A DNA stretch of 64,000 nucleotides from Thauera sedimentorum. Lineage in GTDB: Bacteria > Pseudomonadota > Gammaproteobacteria > Burkholderiales > Rhodocyclaceae. The stretch lies in assembly GCF_014489115.1 (NCBI RefSeq), contig NZ_JACTAH010000001.1, positions 434,001-498,000 on the forward strand, read 5' to 3'. Positions 1 through 9,092 of this stretch are shown in pieces. Position numbers and translations under genes: made by a program. Position 1 is the stretch's first letter. Every line of letters starts with the position of its first letter. Below the pieces are notes generated by a model, which saw nothing but the letters and a program-made list of their open reading frames with translations, made no database searches and was not told the origin of the DNA.

Positions 1-194
1 GGATTCCTTCCGCCGGCAACTTCGTCACCTTCAGGGTGGGCGAGGCGGCGGCGGTCAACGCCAGCCTGCTGCGCCAGGGCGTGATCGTGCGTCCGATCGC
101 CAGCTACGGCATGCCGGAATGGCTGCGGGTGTCGATCGGCCTGCCGGAAGAGAACGCCCGCTTCATCGCCGCGCTGAAGCAGGCCCTGGGCTGA
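1..194 (+). CDS. hisC: Histidinol-phosphate aminotransferase, C-terminal fragment
   Basis: Only the last 63 codons are in the window, read from position 3 to the TGA at 192-194. The end contains a GVIVRP stretch, then SYGMPEWLRVSIG and PEEN, which is the usual C-terminus of class I/II PLP aminotransferases of the HisC type (RVSIG holds the conserved Arg that binds the substrate phosphate or carboxylate). HisC converts histidinol phosphate and 2-oxoglutarate to imidazole-acetol phosphate and glutamate. A hisC just upstream of tyrA is common in betaproteobacteria, where this enzyme may also transaminate aromatic amino acids. The assignment rests on a short fragment and its neighbour. Confidence 0.75.
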   Translation, partial: IPSAGNFVTFRVGEAAAVNASLLRQGVIVRPIASYGMPEWLRVSIGLPEENARFIAALKQALG

Positions 195-213
195 ACCGGG
201 GGCGGACGGAGCG

Positions 214-1101
214 ATGGCGCTGATCGGCAAACTGGTGGTGTGCGGGGTCGGCCTGATCGGCGGCTCCTTCGCGCTTGCGCTGCGGCGTGCCGGCATGGTC
301 GACCGGGTGGTCGGCATGGGGCGCAGCCAGGCCTCACTGGCACGCGCGGTCGAACTTGGGGTGATCGACGAGGCGGCCACCGACTGGGCAGTGGCGCTGG
401 ACGGGGCAGACCTCGTGCTGCTCGCCGCGCCGGTCGGCCAGATGGATCCGATCATGGCCGCGATGGCCCCGCACCTGGGGGCCGATACCGTGGTCACCGA
501 TGCCGGCAGTACCAAGCGCGACGTCATCGAGGCCCTCTACCGCCATCTCGGCGGGCGGCTGGCCAACGTGGTACCCGCGCATCCGATCGCCGGCGCCGAG
601 AAGAGCGGGGTCGATGCGGCCTTTGCCTCGCTCTACGAAGGCAAGAAGGTGGTCGTCACGCCCTTGCCGGAGAACGCGCCGGCGGCGATCGAGCGCGTGC
701 GCGCGGCCTGGGCCGCCTGCGGCGCGGTGATCCACCAGATGTCGCCGGCCGAGCACGACCGCGTGTTTGCCGCGGTCAGCCATCTGCCGCACCTGTTGGC
801 CTTCGGCCTGGTGCACGACCTTGCCGGGCGGGCCAACGCCGAGCAGCTGTTCAGCTACGCGGCGAGCGGCTTCCGCGACTTCACCCGCATCGCCGGCAGC
901 CATCCGGAGATGTGGCGCGACATCTGCATCGCCAACCGCCAGGCCCTGCTTGGCGAACTCGACCAGTACCTCGCCGAGCTCGCCTACCTGCGCGCTTTGC
1001 TGCTGGCCGGCGACGCCACCCGCCTGGAACATCTGTTCGACGAGGCGCGCCGCGCGCGCAACGCCTGGGCCGAACAGCAGACCAACATCGCAAGCGAGTA
1101 A
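214..1101 (+). CDS. tyrA: Prephenate dehydrogenase
   Basis: 295 residues. The N-terminal Rossmann fold has GVGLIGG at residues 11-17 for NAD(P) binding. A HPIAGAEKSG block follows with His123, the conserved catalytic-region histidine of TyrA proteins, and an all-helical dimerization C-terminus. It oxidatively decarboxylates prephenate to 4-hydroxyphenylpyruvate in tyrosine synthesis. It begins 20 bases after the hisC stop and ends 6 bases before aroA, so the three genes form one aromatic amino acid operon. No ACT or chorismate mutase domain is visible, so this is the monofunctional form. Length and motifs are typical. Confidence 0.93.
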   Translation: MALIGKLVVCGVGLIGGSFALALRRAGMVDRVVGMGRSQASLARAVELGVIDEAATDWAVALDGADLVLLAAPVGQMDPIMAAMAPHLGADTVVTDAGSTKRDVIEALYRHLGGRLANVVPAHPIAGAEKSGVDAAFASLYEGKKVVVTPLPENAPAAIERVRAAWAACGAVIHQMSPAEHDRVFAAVSHLPHLLAFGLVHDLAGRANAEQLFSYAASGFRDFTRIAGSHPEMWRDICIANRQALLGELDQYLAELAYLRALLLAGDATRLEHLFDEARRARNAWAEQQTNIASE

Positions 1102-1107
1102 TCCCGC

Positions 1108-3048
1108 ATGGAATACCTCGATCTAGTCCCGCTGCAGGGCGCCCGCGGGCGGGTGCGCCTGCCCGGCTCCAAGAGCATCTCCAACCGCGTGCTGCTGCTC
1201 GCCGCGCTGGCTGAAGGCGAAACCGACATCCGCGACCTGCTGGCCTCGGACGACGTCGAGCGCATGCTCGATGCCCTGCGCGCGCTCGGCGTGTCCTGGC
1301 AACGTCGCGAAGGCAGCGACGACTATACGGTGCAGGGCGTCGGCGGCGCTTTCCCGGTGAAGACGGCCGAGCTCTTCCTCGGCAACGCCGGCACCGCCTT
1401 CCGTCCGCTCACCGCGGCGCTCGCGCTCGCCGGCGGCGAGTACCGCCTGTCGGGCGTGGCGCGCATGCATGAGCGCCCTATCGGCGACCTGGTCGACGCG
1501 CTGCGCGAGGCCGGCGCGGCAATCGATTACCTGGGCAAGGAGGGCTACCCGCCGCTCGCCATCCACCCGGCCACGGTGCGCGCCGGCGGCGCGCTGCGGG
1601 TACGTGGCGACGTTTCCAGCCAGTTCCTCACCGCCCTGCTGATGGCGCTGCCGCTCACCGGCGAGGAGACCGTCATCGAGGTGGTCGGCGAGCTGATCTC
1701 GAAGCCTTACATCGCCATCACCCTGGCGCTGATGGCGCGCTTCGGCGTCGAGGTGCGGCGCGAGGGCTGGGCGCGCTTCACCGTTCCGGCCGGCGCGCGC
1801 TACCGCAGCCCGGGCACGGTGTACGTCGAAGGCGACGCTTCGTCGGCGTCCTACTTCCTCGCCGCCGGTGCCATCGGCGGCGGTCCGGTGCGGGTGGAAG
1901 GTGTCGGGCGCGACAGCATCCAGGGCGACGTGCGCTTTGCCGAGGCGCTGGCGCAACTGGGCGCGCGCATCGACATGGGGCCGAACTGGATAGAGGCGAG
2001 CGCCCCGGAATCCGGCCGCCTGCGCGCCTTCGACATGGATCTGAACCACATTCCCGATGCGGCGATGACCCTGGCGGTGGCCGCGCTGTTCGCCGAGGGC
2101 CCGTGCACGCTGCGCAACATCGCCAGCTGGCGGGTCAAGGAGACCGACCGCATCGCCGCGATGGCGACCGAACTGCGCAAGGTCGGCGCCGAGGTGGAAG
2201 AGGGGGGCGACTACCTCGTGGTCACGCCGCCGGCCGCCTTGCGGATGGCGGCGATCGACACCTACGACGACCACCGCATGGCGATGTGCTTCTCGCTGGT
2301 CAGCCTGGGCGGCCTGCGGGTGCGGATCAACGATCCGAAATGCGTTAACAAGACCTTCCCGACCTATTTCGAGCGCTTCGCCGAGGTGGCGCGCCCGGTG
2401 CCGGTGATCGCCATCGACGGCCCGTCCGCTTCGGGCAAGGGCACGGTCGCGGCTCGTGTGGCCGAAGCGCTCGGCTGGCACTATCTGGACAGCGGCTCGC
2501 TCTACCGCCTGGTGGCGCTCGCCGGCATGCGTGCCGGCGTGGCGCTGGACGACGAGGCCCGGCTGGCCGGGATCGCCGCCGCCTTGCCGGTGTCCTTCGA
2601 AGGCGGCCGGATCTGGCTGGAAGGCAAGGACGTGACCGAGGACATCCGTGCCGAAGCGTGTTCGGTCGGGGCGTCCAAGGTGGCTGCCCTGCCCGCGGTG
2701 CGGGAAGCCTTGCTCGACCGCCAGCGCGACTACCGTGCCGCGCCGGGCCTGGTGGCCGAAGGGCGCGACATCGGCTCGGTGGTATTCCCGGACGCGCAGC
2801 TCAAGGTCTTCCTGACCGCCTCTGCCGAGGCACGTGCCGAACGCCGGTATAAGCAGTTGATGGAAAAGGGAATGGCTGCTAGTATGGAGAGTCTTTTACG
2901 GGATCTTCAGGAACGGGATGCACGCGATGCGGCCCGCCCGGTGGCCCCGTTGAAGCAACTGCCGGACGCCGAGCTTCTCGATACCACGCAAATGGACGTG
3001 AAGCAGGCAGTGAGCTTCGTGCTCGAACGCGTGCCCGCTGTGGAGTGA
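1108..3048 (+). CDS. aroA: Bifunctional EPSP synthase / cytidylate kinase (AroA-Cmk fusion)
   Basis: 646 residues in one frame. Residues 1 to about 428 are 3-phosphoshikimate 1-carboxyvinyltransferase: KSISNR near the start, NAGTAFRPL for substrate binding, a KETDRI motif and DDHRMAM near the end. Residues about 431-646 are cytidylate kinase, with P-loop GPSASGKGT starting at residue 438, SGSLYR, and [11 protein letters not shown]. AroA makes EPSP in the shikimate pathway; Cmk phosphorylates CMP and dCMP. In most bacteria these are separate adjacent genes; here there is no stop or restart between them. Such fusions are known in betaproteobacteria. The gene is followed by rpsA, as cmk usually is. 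Confidence 0.95.
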   Translation: MEYLDLVPLQGARGRVRLPGSKSISNRVLLLAALAEGETDIRDLLASDDVERMLDALRALGVSWQRREGSDDYTVQGVGGAFPVKTAELFLGNAGTAFRPLTAALALAGGEYRLSGVARMHERPIGDLVDALREAGAAIDYLGKEGYPPLAIHPATVRAGGALRVRGDVSSQFLTALLMALPLTGEETVIEVVGELISKPYIAITLALMARFGVEVRREGWARFTVPAGARYRSPGTVYVEGDASSASYFLAAGAIGGGPVRVEGVGRDSIQGDVRFAEALAQLGARIDMGPNWIEASAPESGRLRAFDMDLNHIPDAAMTLAVAALFAEGPCTLRNIASWRVKETDRIAAMATELRKVGAEVEEGGDYLVVTPPAALRMAAIDTYDDHRMAMCFSLVSLGGLRVRINDPKCVNKTFPTYFERFAEVARPVPVIAIDGPSASGKGTVAARVAEALGWHYLDSGSLYRLVALAGMRAGVALDDEARLAGIAAALPVSFEGGRIWLEGKDVTEDIRAEACSVGASKVAALPAVREALLDRQRDYRAAPGLVAEGRDIGSVVFPDAQLKVFLTASAEARAERRYKQLMEKGMAASMESLLRDLQERDARDAARPVAPLKQLPDAELLDTTQMDVKQAVSFVLERVPAVE

Positions 3049-3166
3049 GACACAGCGCAGGGCGCGCGGCGTCCTTTGATGTCGCGGCTCGCGGGATGGT
3101 CCTGCAGCCGCTTTTGCCAACCAACAACTGGCCGCCTCACCGCGGCTCTGGGTCCTCCTCAATCAC

Positions 3167-4873
3167 ATGTCTACCTCCACCCCTGTTTCCGCCCAGGAAA
3201 GTTTCGCCGCTCTTTTCGAAGAAAGCCTCGCCCGCCAGGAAATGCGCGCCGGTGAAGTCATCACCGCCGAAGTCGTGCGCATCGACCAGAACTTCGTGGT
3301 CGTCAATGCCGGCCTGAAGTCCGAGAGCTACGTGCCCATCGAGGAGTTCCGCAACGACCGCGGCGAACTCGAAGCCAATGTCGGCGATTTCATCCACGTC
3401 GCCATCGAGGCGCTGGAAGACGGCTACGGCGAAACCCGCCTGAGCCGCGACAAGGCCAAGCGCATCGCCGCCTGGAACGACCTGGAAAAGGCGCTCAACG
3501 AAGGCGCGCTGGTCAAGGGTGTGATCACCGGCCGCGTCAAGGGCGGCCTGACCGTCATGACCAACAGCATCCGCGCCTTCCTGCCGGGTTCGCTGGTCGA
3601 CATGCGTCCGGTCAAGGACACCACGCCGTACGAAGGCAAGGAATTCGAATTCAAGGTCATCAAGCTCGACCGCAAGCGCAACAACGTGGTCGTCTCCCGC
3701 CGTGCCGTGCTCGAAGAGTCCATGGGCGAAGAGCGCGAGAAGCTGCTGGCCAACCTCAAGGAAGGCACCGTCATCAAGGGTATCGTCAAGAACATCACCG
3801 ACTACGGTGCGTTCGTCGACCTGGGTGGCATCGATGGCCTGCTGCACATCACCGACCTGGCCTGGCGCCGCGTCCGTCACCCGTCCGAAGTGCTCAACGT
3901 CGGTGACGAGATCGAAGCCAAGGTGCTCAAGTTCGACCAGGAGAAGAACCGCGTCTCCCTGGGCCTCAAGCAGCTGGGCGAAGATCCGTGGGTCGGCATC
4001 TCCCGCCGCTACCCGCAGGGCACCCGCCTGTTCGGCAAGGTCACCAACATCACCGACTACGGTGCGTTCGTTGAAGTCGAGCAGGGCATCGAGGGCCTGG
4101 TGCACGTGTCCGAAATGGACTGGACCAACAAGAACATCCACCCGACCAAGGTCGTCCAGCTGGGCGACGAGGTCGAAGTGATGATCCTCGATATCGACGA
4201 AGACCGTCGCCGTATCTCCCTGGGCATGAAGCAGTGCGCTGCCAACCCGTGGGAAGAGTTCAACATGAACCACAAGAAGGGCGACAAGGTCAGCGGCCAG
4301 ATCAAGTCGATCACCGACTTCGGCGTGTTCATCGGCCTGGACGGCGGCATCGATGGTCTGGTGCACCTGTCCGACCTGTCCTGGAGCGAAACCGGCGAAG
4401 ACGCCGTGCGCCGCTTCAAGAAGGGCGACGAAGTCGAGGCCGTGGTGCTGGCCATCGACGTCGAGCGCGAGCGCATCTCCCTGGGCGTGAAGCAGCTCGA
4501 AGGCGACCCCTTCACCAACTTCATCGCCACCCACGAGAAGAACTCAATCGTGCGCGGTACCGTGAAGTCGGTAGAGGCGCGCGGTGCGGTGATCGCGCTG
4601 AACGAAGACGTGGAAGGCTATCTGCGTGCTTCGGAAGCCGCCGCCCACCGTGTGGACGACCTGACCACGGTGCTCAAGGAAGGTGATGAGATCGAATCGG
4701 TGATCATCAACGTGGATCGCAAGACCCGTTCGATCAGCCTGTCGATCCGTGCCAAGGACCAGGCCGAGCAGTCCGAAGCCATGCAGAAGCTGGCCTCGGA
4801 AAGCTCCGCTGCGACCGGCACCACCAACCTGGGTGCCTTGCTCAAGGCCAAGCTGAACGAGCAGAAGCAGTAA
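3167..4873 (+). CDS. rpsA: 30S ribosomal protein S1
   Basis: 568 residues made of successive S1 RNA-binding (OB-fold) repeats, with recurring signatures such as [25 protein letters not shown] and [13 protein letters not shown] followed by GLVHxS and [13 protein letters not shown] ends. Length fits the six-repeat S1 of Proteobacteria. S1 helps the 30S subunit bind and unfold mRNA leaders. A 118-base gap separates it from aroA-cmk, and ihfB starts 11 bases after its stop, the common cmk-rpsA-ihfB order. S1 commonly autoregulates through its leader; I did not resolve such a structure here. Confidence 0.97.
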   Translation: MSTSTPVSAQESFAALFEESLARQEMRAGEVITAEVVRIDQNFVVVNAGLKSESYVPIEEFRNDRGELEANVGDFIHVAIEALEDGYGETRLSRDKAKRIAAWNDLEKALNEGALVKGVITGRVKGGLTVMTNSIRAFLPGSLVDMRPVKDTTPYEGKEFEFKVIKLDRKRNNVVVSRRAVLEESMGEEREKLLANLKEGTVIKGIVKNITDYGAFVDLGGIDGLLHITDLAWRRVRHPSEVLNVGDEIEAKVLKFDQEKNRVSLGLKQLGEDPWVGISRRYPQGTRLFGKVTNITDYGAFVEVEQGIEGLVHVSEMDWTNKNIHPTKVVQLGDEVEVMILDIDEDRRRISLGMKQCAANPWEEFNMNHKKGDKVSGQIKSITDFGVFIGLDGGIDGLVHLSDLSWSETGEDAVRRFKKGDEVEAVVLAIDVERERISLGVKQLEGDPFTNFIATHEKNSIVRGTVKSVEARGAVIALNEDVEGYLRASEAAAHRVDDLTTVLKEGDEIESVIINVDRKTRSISLSIRAKDQAEQSEAMQKLASESSAATGTTNLGALLKAKLNEQKQ

Positions 4874-4884
4874 GCTGACCCGCC

Positions 4885-5169
4885 ATGACCAAATCGGAGC
4901 TGATTGCGCAGCTTGCGGCGCGTTTTCCGCAGCTTGTCGCAAAGGACGCCGATTACGCGGTCAAGATGATCCTCGATGCGATGACCGACGCCCTGTCGCG
5001 TGGTGATCGCATCGAGATCCGCGGGTTCGGGAGCTTTGCGCTCAACTACCGACCGCCGCGCGTGGGACGCAACCCCAAGTCTGGAGAAAAGGTGCACGTG
5101 CCCGAGAAGTACGTGCCGCATTTCAAGGCTGGCAAGGAGTTGCGCGAACGCGTCGACCTGGCTGGTTGA
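4885..5169 (+). CDS. ihfB: Integration host factor subunit beta
   Basis: 94 residues of the HU/IHF family: an N-terminal helical dimerization part starting [11 protein letters not shown], then IEIRGFGSF and the beta-arm with [15 protein letters not shown], which intercalates and bends DNA, and a C-terminal [11 protein letters not shown] helix. It pairs with the IhfA found at 19.5 kb in this window. Position directly downstream of rpsA is the standard one for ihfB and separates it from HU genes. Confidence 0.96.
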   Translation: MTKSELIAQLAARFPQLVAKDADYAVKMILDAMTDALSRGDRIEIRGFGSFALNYRPPRVGRNPKSGEKVHVPEKYVPHFKAGKELRERVDLAG

Positions 5170-5206
5170 GCGGCCGGCGATATCGCCGGTTTCGTGATAT
5201 GTCACC

Positions 5207-5234
5207 GAAGGCGGCGCAGGCCGCCTTCTTTTTT
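5207..5234 (+). terminator. Rho-independent terminator after ihfB
   Basis: Perfect 9-bp GC-rich stem (GAAGGCGGC / GCCGCCTTC) with a GCAG loop, followed directly by six T residues. It ends the rpsA-ihfB transcript 38 bases after the stop. lapA begins 29 bases further on. Confidence 0.9.
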
Positions 5235-5262
5235 GTCCGTCCCTCGGAGATAATGCCTGCCC

Positions 5263-5562
5263 ATGCGCCTCGTGATGTGGATTCTCCGCCTCCTGCTGTT
5301 CTTCCTCCTGTTCGGCTTCGCGGTCAAGAACGATCACCTCGTGCGCCTGCATTTCTTCTTCGGCGCCGAGTGGGAACTGCCGCTGGTGTTCGTCATCCTG
5401 GTGATCTTCGCGGCCGGTGCGCTGCTCGGGATCACCGCGACTTTCGGCTCCCTGCTGCGTCAGCGGCGGGAGATCGGACGGCTGCGCAAGCAACTCGCAC
5501 GCAGCGAGCGTGAGCGCCAGAACCCGCTGCGAGTCGATGCGCAGGCCCCCGAGACGCTCTGA
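5263..5562 (+). CDS. lapA: LapA-family (DUF1049) inner membrane protein
   Basis: 99 residues. Two hydrophobic segments (about residues 5-25 and 42-64) separated by a short stretch with FAVKNDHLV, then a basic, charged C-terminal tail predicted to be a cytoplasmic helix. This is the LapA layout. In Escherichia coli LapA works with LapB in controlling LpxC proteolysis and LPS assembly. lapB starts 5 bases downstream, so the pair is cotranscribed. A second possible start is Met5 (5275); the upstream ATG was kept. Confidence 0.85.
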   Translation: MRLVMWILRLLLFFLLFGFAVKNDHLVRLHFFFGAEWELPLVFVILVIFAAGALLGITATFGSLLRQRREIGRLRKQLARSERERQNPLRVDAQAPETL

Positions 5563-5567
5563 TCACG

Positions 5568-6743
5568 ATGGAAATCGAATTCTGGTGGTTGCTGGCGCTG
5601 CCGCTGTTCTTTGCCCTCGGCTGGCTGGCCGCGCGCATCGACATCAAGCAGGTGGTGCATGAGTCGCGCGCCCTGCCGCGCTCCTATCTCAACGGCTTGA
5701 ACTTCCTGCTCAACGAGCAGCAGGACAAGGCGATCGACGCCTTCATCGAAGCGGTCAAGATCGACCCGCACACCATAGAACTGCACTTCGCGCTCGGCAG
5801 CCTGTTCCGTCGTCGCGGCGAGACAGATCGGGCGATCCGCATGCACCAGAACCTGGTCGATCGCGAGGACCTGACCGAGGAGCAGCGGCTGCAGGCCCTG
5901 GGCGAACTGGGGCAGGACTTCCTCAAGGCCGGTCTGCTCGATCGTGCCGAGGCCGTCTTCCTCAAGCTGCGTGGCACCCGCCTGAACGACGTTGCCCTGC
6001 GCTATCTGCTGGAGATCTACCAGCAGGAGAAGGACTGGGCCAAGGCGATCGAGGCGGCCGGCGCGCTGCCGGATCACGAAAGCGTGCTGTGGCGCATAGA
6101 GGTGGCCAACTTCCACTGCGAGCTGGCCGCGGCCGCGCTGGCCGATTCGCGCCGCGAGGAGGCCAGGCGCCACATCGACGAGGCGCTGGCGATCAACCCG
6201 CGTTGCGTGCGCGCCAGCCTGTTGCTGGGCGATCTGCTGGCCGCGGACGGACAGGACGAGGCCGCACTCGAGGCGTGGAAGAAGATCGACAGCCAGAATC
6301 CGGTCTATCTCGCGCTTGCCGCCGAGCGGGTGATGGAGGCCTACCAGCGCCTGGGGCGCATCGAGCAGGGCCACGTACTGCTGCGCTCCTGGCTGGAACG
6401 GCACGCTTCGCTGGACCTGCTCGACGAGGTCTTCCACTGGGAGCTGGAGTCGCGCGGCGGACGGGCGGCCTATGATCTGGTGCGCGAGGAGTTGCGCCGC
6501 AATCCGACCCTGCTCGGCCTCGACAAGCTGCTCGAGGCCGCATTGATCTCCGCGCCTGCAGAGCAGCGCGGCGACATCGAACTGGTCAAGCAGCTGATCC
6601 ACGGCCACACCCGCAAGGTCGCACGCTACCGCTGCGATGCCTGCGGCTTCAAGGCGCGCCAGTTCCACTGGCGCTGTCCGGCCTGCGGCGGATGGGAAAC
6701 CTATCCGCCCAAGCGTACCGAGGAATTCGACCTCGCTCCATGA
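5568..6743 (+). CDS. lapB: LPS assembly/regulation protein LapB (YciM)
   Basis: 391 residues: one N-terminal membrane anchor (residues 4-20), a long TPR-like helical array (for example the LNFLLNEQQDKAIDAFIEA repeat), and a C-terminal rubredoxin-type zinc knuckle with Cys356, Cys359, Cys370 and Cys373. This is the diagnostic architecture of LapB, an inner-membrane scaffold that in E. coli presents LpxC to FtsH. It follows lapA with 5 bases between them. The length is essentially that of the E. coli protein. Confidence 0.94.
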   Translation: MEIEFWWLLALPLFFALGWLAARIDIKQVVHESRALPRSYLNGLNFLLNEQQDKAIDAFIEAVKIDPHTIELHFALGSLFRRRGETDRAIRMHQNLVDREDLTEEQRLQALGELGQDFLKAGLLDRAEAVFLKLRGTRLNDVALRYLLEIYQQEKDWAKAIEAAGALPDHESVLWRIEVANFHCELAAAALADSRREEARRHIDEALAINPRCVRASLLLGDLLAADGQDEAALEAWKKIDSQNPVYLALAAERVMEAYQRLGRIEQGHVLLRSWLERHASLDLLDEVFHWELESRGGRAAYDLVREELRRNPTLLGLDKLLEAALISAPAEQRGDIELVKQLIHGHTRKVARYRCDACGFKARQFHWRCPACGGWETYPPKRTEEFDLAP

Positions 6744-6797
6744 GTTGTAAAGAGCCGGCGCTAGATTGGGCCGGCCCTTACAGCGCATGGAGCGATC

Positions 6798-8132
6798 ATG
6801 AGAATCACCGTAGTCGGTACCGGTTATGTCGGTCTGGTCAGCGGCGCCTGCCTGGCCGACGTGGGCAACGACGTCCTCTGCCTCGACGTCGATCCCGCCA
6901 AGATCCAGACCCTCCAGCAGGGCGGCATTCCGATCCACGAGCCCGGCCTGCCCGAGCTGGTTCGCCGCAACGTCGAGGCCGGGCGCCTGCGCTTCACGAC
7001 CGATGTCGAAGCGGCGGCGCGTTACGGCACCGTGCAGTTCATCGCGGTCGGCACGCCACCGGACGAGGATGGCTCGGCGGATCTGCAGTACGTGCTGGCC
7101 GCGGCACGCAACATCGGCCGCTACATGGACGGCTATCGGGTGGTGGTCGACAAATCCACCGTGCCGGTGGGTACGGCCGACAAGGTTCGCGCGACCATCG
7201 CCGAGGAGCTTGCGGCCCGCGGGGCGGCCATCGATTACAGCGTGGTGTCCAACCCGGAGTTCCTGAAGGAGGGCGCCGCGGTCGAGGATTTCATGCGGCC
7301 GGATCGCATCATCATCGGCGCCGATGACGAGCGCGCGATCGACTGCATGCGCGAGCTCTACGCGCCCTTCCAGCGCAATCACGCGCGGCAGCTGGTGATG
7401 GACGTGCGCAGCGCGGAGCTTGCCAAGTACGCCGCCAACGCCATGCTGGCCACGCGCATCAGCTTCATGAACGAGCTGGCCAATCTCGCCGAAACGCTCG
7501 GTGCCGACATCGAGCAGGTGCGCCAGGGCATCGGCTCCGACCCGCGCATCGGCTGGCACTTCCTCTACGCCGGCTGCGGATACGGCGGATCGTGCTTCCC
7601 GAAGGACGTCAAGGCGCTGGTGCGCACCGGGCGGGAGCACGGCCACGAGCTCGGCCTGCTCGCCGCGGTCGAGGCGATCAACCGGCGCCAGAAGCTGAGG
7701 GTGGTGGACAAGGTCGTCAGGCGTTTCGGCGAGGACCTTCGCGGCCGGCACTTCGCCCTCTGGGGCCTTGCCTTCAAGCCGGAAACCGACGACATGCGCG
7801 AGGCGCCCAGCCGGGTGGTGCTGGAGGAGCTGTTCGCGCGCGGGGCCACGGTGGCGGCCTATGACCCGGCGGCGAGTCGCGAGGCGCGGCGCATCTTCGG
7901 GCAGGAGACGCGCCTGGGCTGCGTGGAGCGTCCGATGCAGGCCATCGAAGGGGCGGACGCCTTGATCGTGCTCACCGAATGGAAGGAGTTCCGCAGCCCG
8001 GACTTCGAGCGCATCCGCGCGCAGATGCGTCAGCCGGTGGTCTTCGACGGGCGCAACATCTACGAGCCCGCGGTGATGCGCCGCTACGGCATCGAGTACT
8101 TCGGCATCGGTCGCAGGTGCCGGGCAGCGTAG
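6798..8132 (+). CDS. ugd: UDP-glucose 6-dehydrogenase
   Basis: 444 residues. N-terminal NAD fold with [10 protein letters not shown], a central STVPVGT segment, and YGGSCFPKD containing the catalytic Cys266; the C-terminal UDP-binding domain has [16 protein letters not shown]. It oxidizes UDP-glucose to UDP-glucuronate, a precursor for capsule, exopolysaccharide or modified lipid A. It stands 54 bases after lapB, an envelope-related neighbourhood. No glycosyltransferases lie beside it, so the polymer it serves is not shown here. Confidence 0.95.
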   Translation: MRITVVGTGYVGLVSGACLADVGNDVLCLDVDPAKIQTLQQGGIPIHEPGLPELVRRNVEAGRLRFTTDVEAAARYGTVQFIAVGTPPDEDGSADLQYVLAAARNIGRYMDGYRVVVDKSTVPVGTADKVRATIAEELAARGAAIDYSVVSNPEFLKEGAAVEDFMRPDRIIIGADDERAIDCMRELYAPFQRNHARQLVMDVRSAELAKYAANAMLATRISFMNELANLAETLGADIEQVRQGIGSDPRIGWHFLYAGCGYGGSCFPKDVKALVRTGREHGHELGLLAAVEAINRRQKLRVVDKVVRRFGEDLRGRHFALWGLAFKPETDDMREAPSRVVLEELFARGATVAAYDPAASREARRIFGQETRLGCVERPMQAIEGADALIVLTEWKEFRSPDFERIRAQMRQPVVFDGRNIYEPAVMRRYGIEYFGIGRRCRAA

Positions 8133-8201
8133 TGTGTGACCGCCCCCGCGGCGGGCGTGTCCGGGTTACCATCGCTCCATTGCCGCTGCACCGAAGCCGA
8201 A

Positions 8202-9092
8202 ATGGACTACAAGACCCTCGAAGACTACGTTGGACAGACCCCGCTGGTCAGGCTCAAGCGCATCAACGCCGGACGCAACAACGTCATCCTTGCCAAGCTG
8301 GAAGGCAACAATCCCGCGGGCTCGGTCAAGGACCGCCCGGCCCTGTCGATGATCGTCCATGCGGAGGCGCGCGGAGACATCGTGCCGGGCGACACGCTGA
8401 TCGAAGCCACCAGCGGCAACACCGGCATCGCCCTGGCGATGGCCGCGGCGATGCGCGGTTACCGCATGGTGCTGGTGATGCCGGAGAACCAGAGCGTCGA
8501 ACGTCGCCAGACCATGCGCGCATTCGGCGCCGAACTGGTGCTCACCCCCAAGGAAGGCGGCATGGAGATGGCGCGCGACGTCGCCGAGCAGATGCGCGAC
8601 GAAGGCCGCGGCATCATCCTCGACCAGTTCGCCAACCCGGACAATCCGCTCGCGCACTACGAAGGCACCGGTCCCGAGCTGTGGGAGCAGACCGGCGGCA
8701 CCATCACCCACTTCGTCAGCAGCATGGGGACCACCGGCACCATCATGGGCACCTCGCGCTTCCTCAAGGCGCGCAACCCGGCGATCCGCATCGTCGGCTG
8801 CCAGCCCGAGGAGGGCTCGCAGATCCCCGGCATCCGCAAGTGGCCCGAGGCCTATCTGCCCAAGATCTACGACAAGGACTGCGTCGATGCGCTCGAGTAC
8901 GTGAGCCAGGCGGAAGCCGAGGAAATGACCCGGCGGCTCGCGCGCGAGGAGGGCATCTTTGCCGGCATTTCCTCGGGCGGTGCCATGCACGTGGCCCTGC
9001 GCATCGCAGCGCAGGTGGAGAACGCGGTGATCGTGTCCGTGGTGTGCGACCGTGGCGACCGCTACCTGTCCACGGGTGTGTTCCCCGGCTGA
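8202..9092 (+). CDS. cysM: Cysteine synthase B (O-acetylserine sulfhydrylase CysM)
   Basis: 296 residues from the ATG at 8202 (a 22-codon upstream extension has no family support). NPAGSVKDRP holds the PLP lysine, Lys43; EATSGNTGIALA binds the substrate carboxylate; SSMGTTGTIMG is the glycine-rich PLP phosphate loop. The length and the EEGSQIPGIRKW segment favour CysM over CysK. It makes cysteine from O-acetylserine and sulfide or thiosulfate in the cytoplasm. Confidence 0.94.
   Translation: MDYKTLEDYVGQTPLVRLKRINAGRNNVILAKLEGNNPAGSVKDRPALSMIVHAEARGDIVPGDTLIEATSGNTGIALAMAAAMRGYRMVLVMPENQSVERRQTMRAFGAELVLTPKEGGMEMARDVAEQMRDEGRGIILDQFANPDNPLAHYEGTGPELWEQTGGTITHFVSSMGTTGTIMGTSRFLKARNPAIRIVGCQPEEGSQIPGIRKWPEAYLPKIYDKDCVDALEYVSQAEAEEMTRRLAREEGIFAGISSGGAMHVALRIAAQVENAVIVSVVCDRGDRYLSTGVFPG

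Noticed and set aside
3137..4534. 465-codon open frame antisense to rpsA
   Set aside because: It mirrors rpsA codons in a high-GC genome; composition is Asp/His/Val-rich with no family motif, and rpsA is certain.
5460..7751. 763-codon minus-strand frame under lapB and ugd
   Set aside because: Spans two well-identified genes and their gap on the other strand; no signal, domain or ribosome site.
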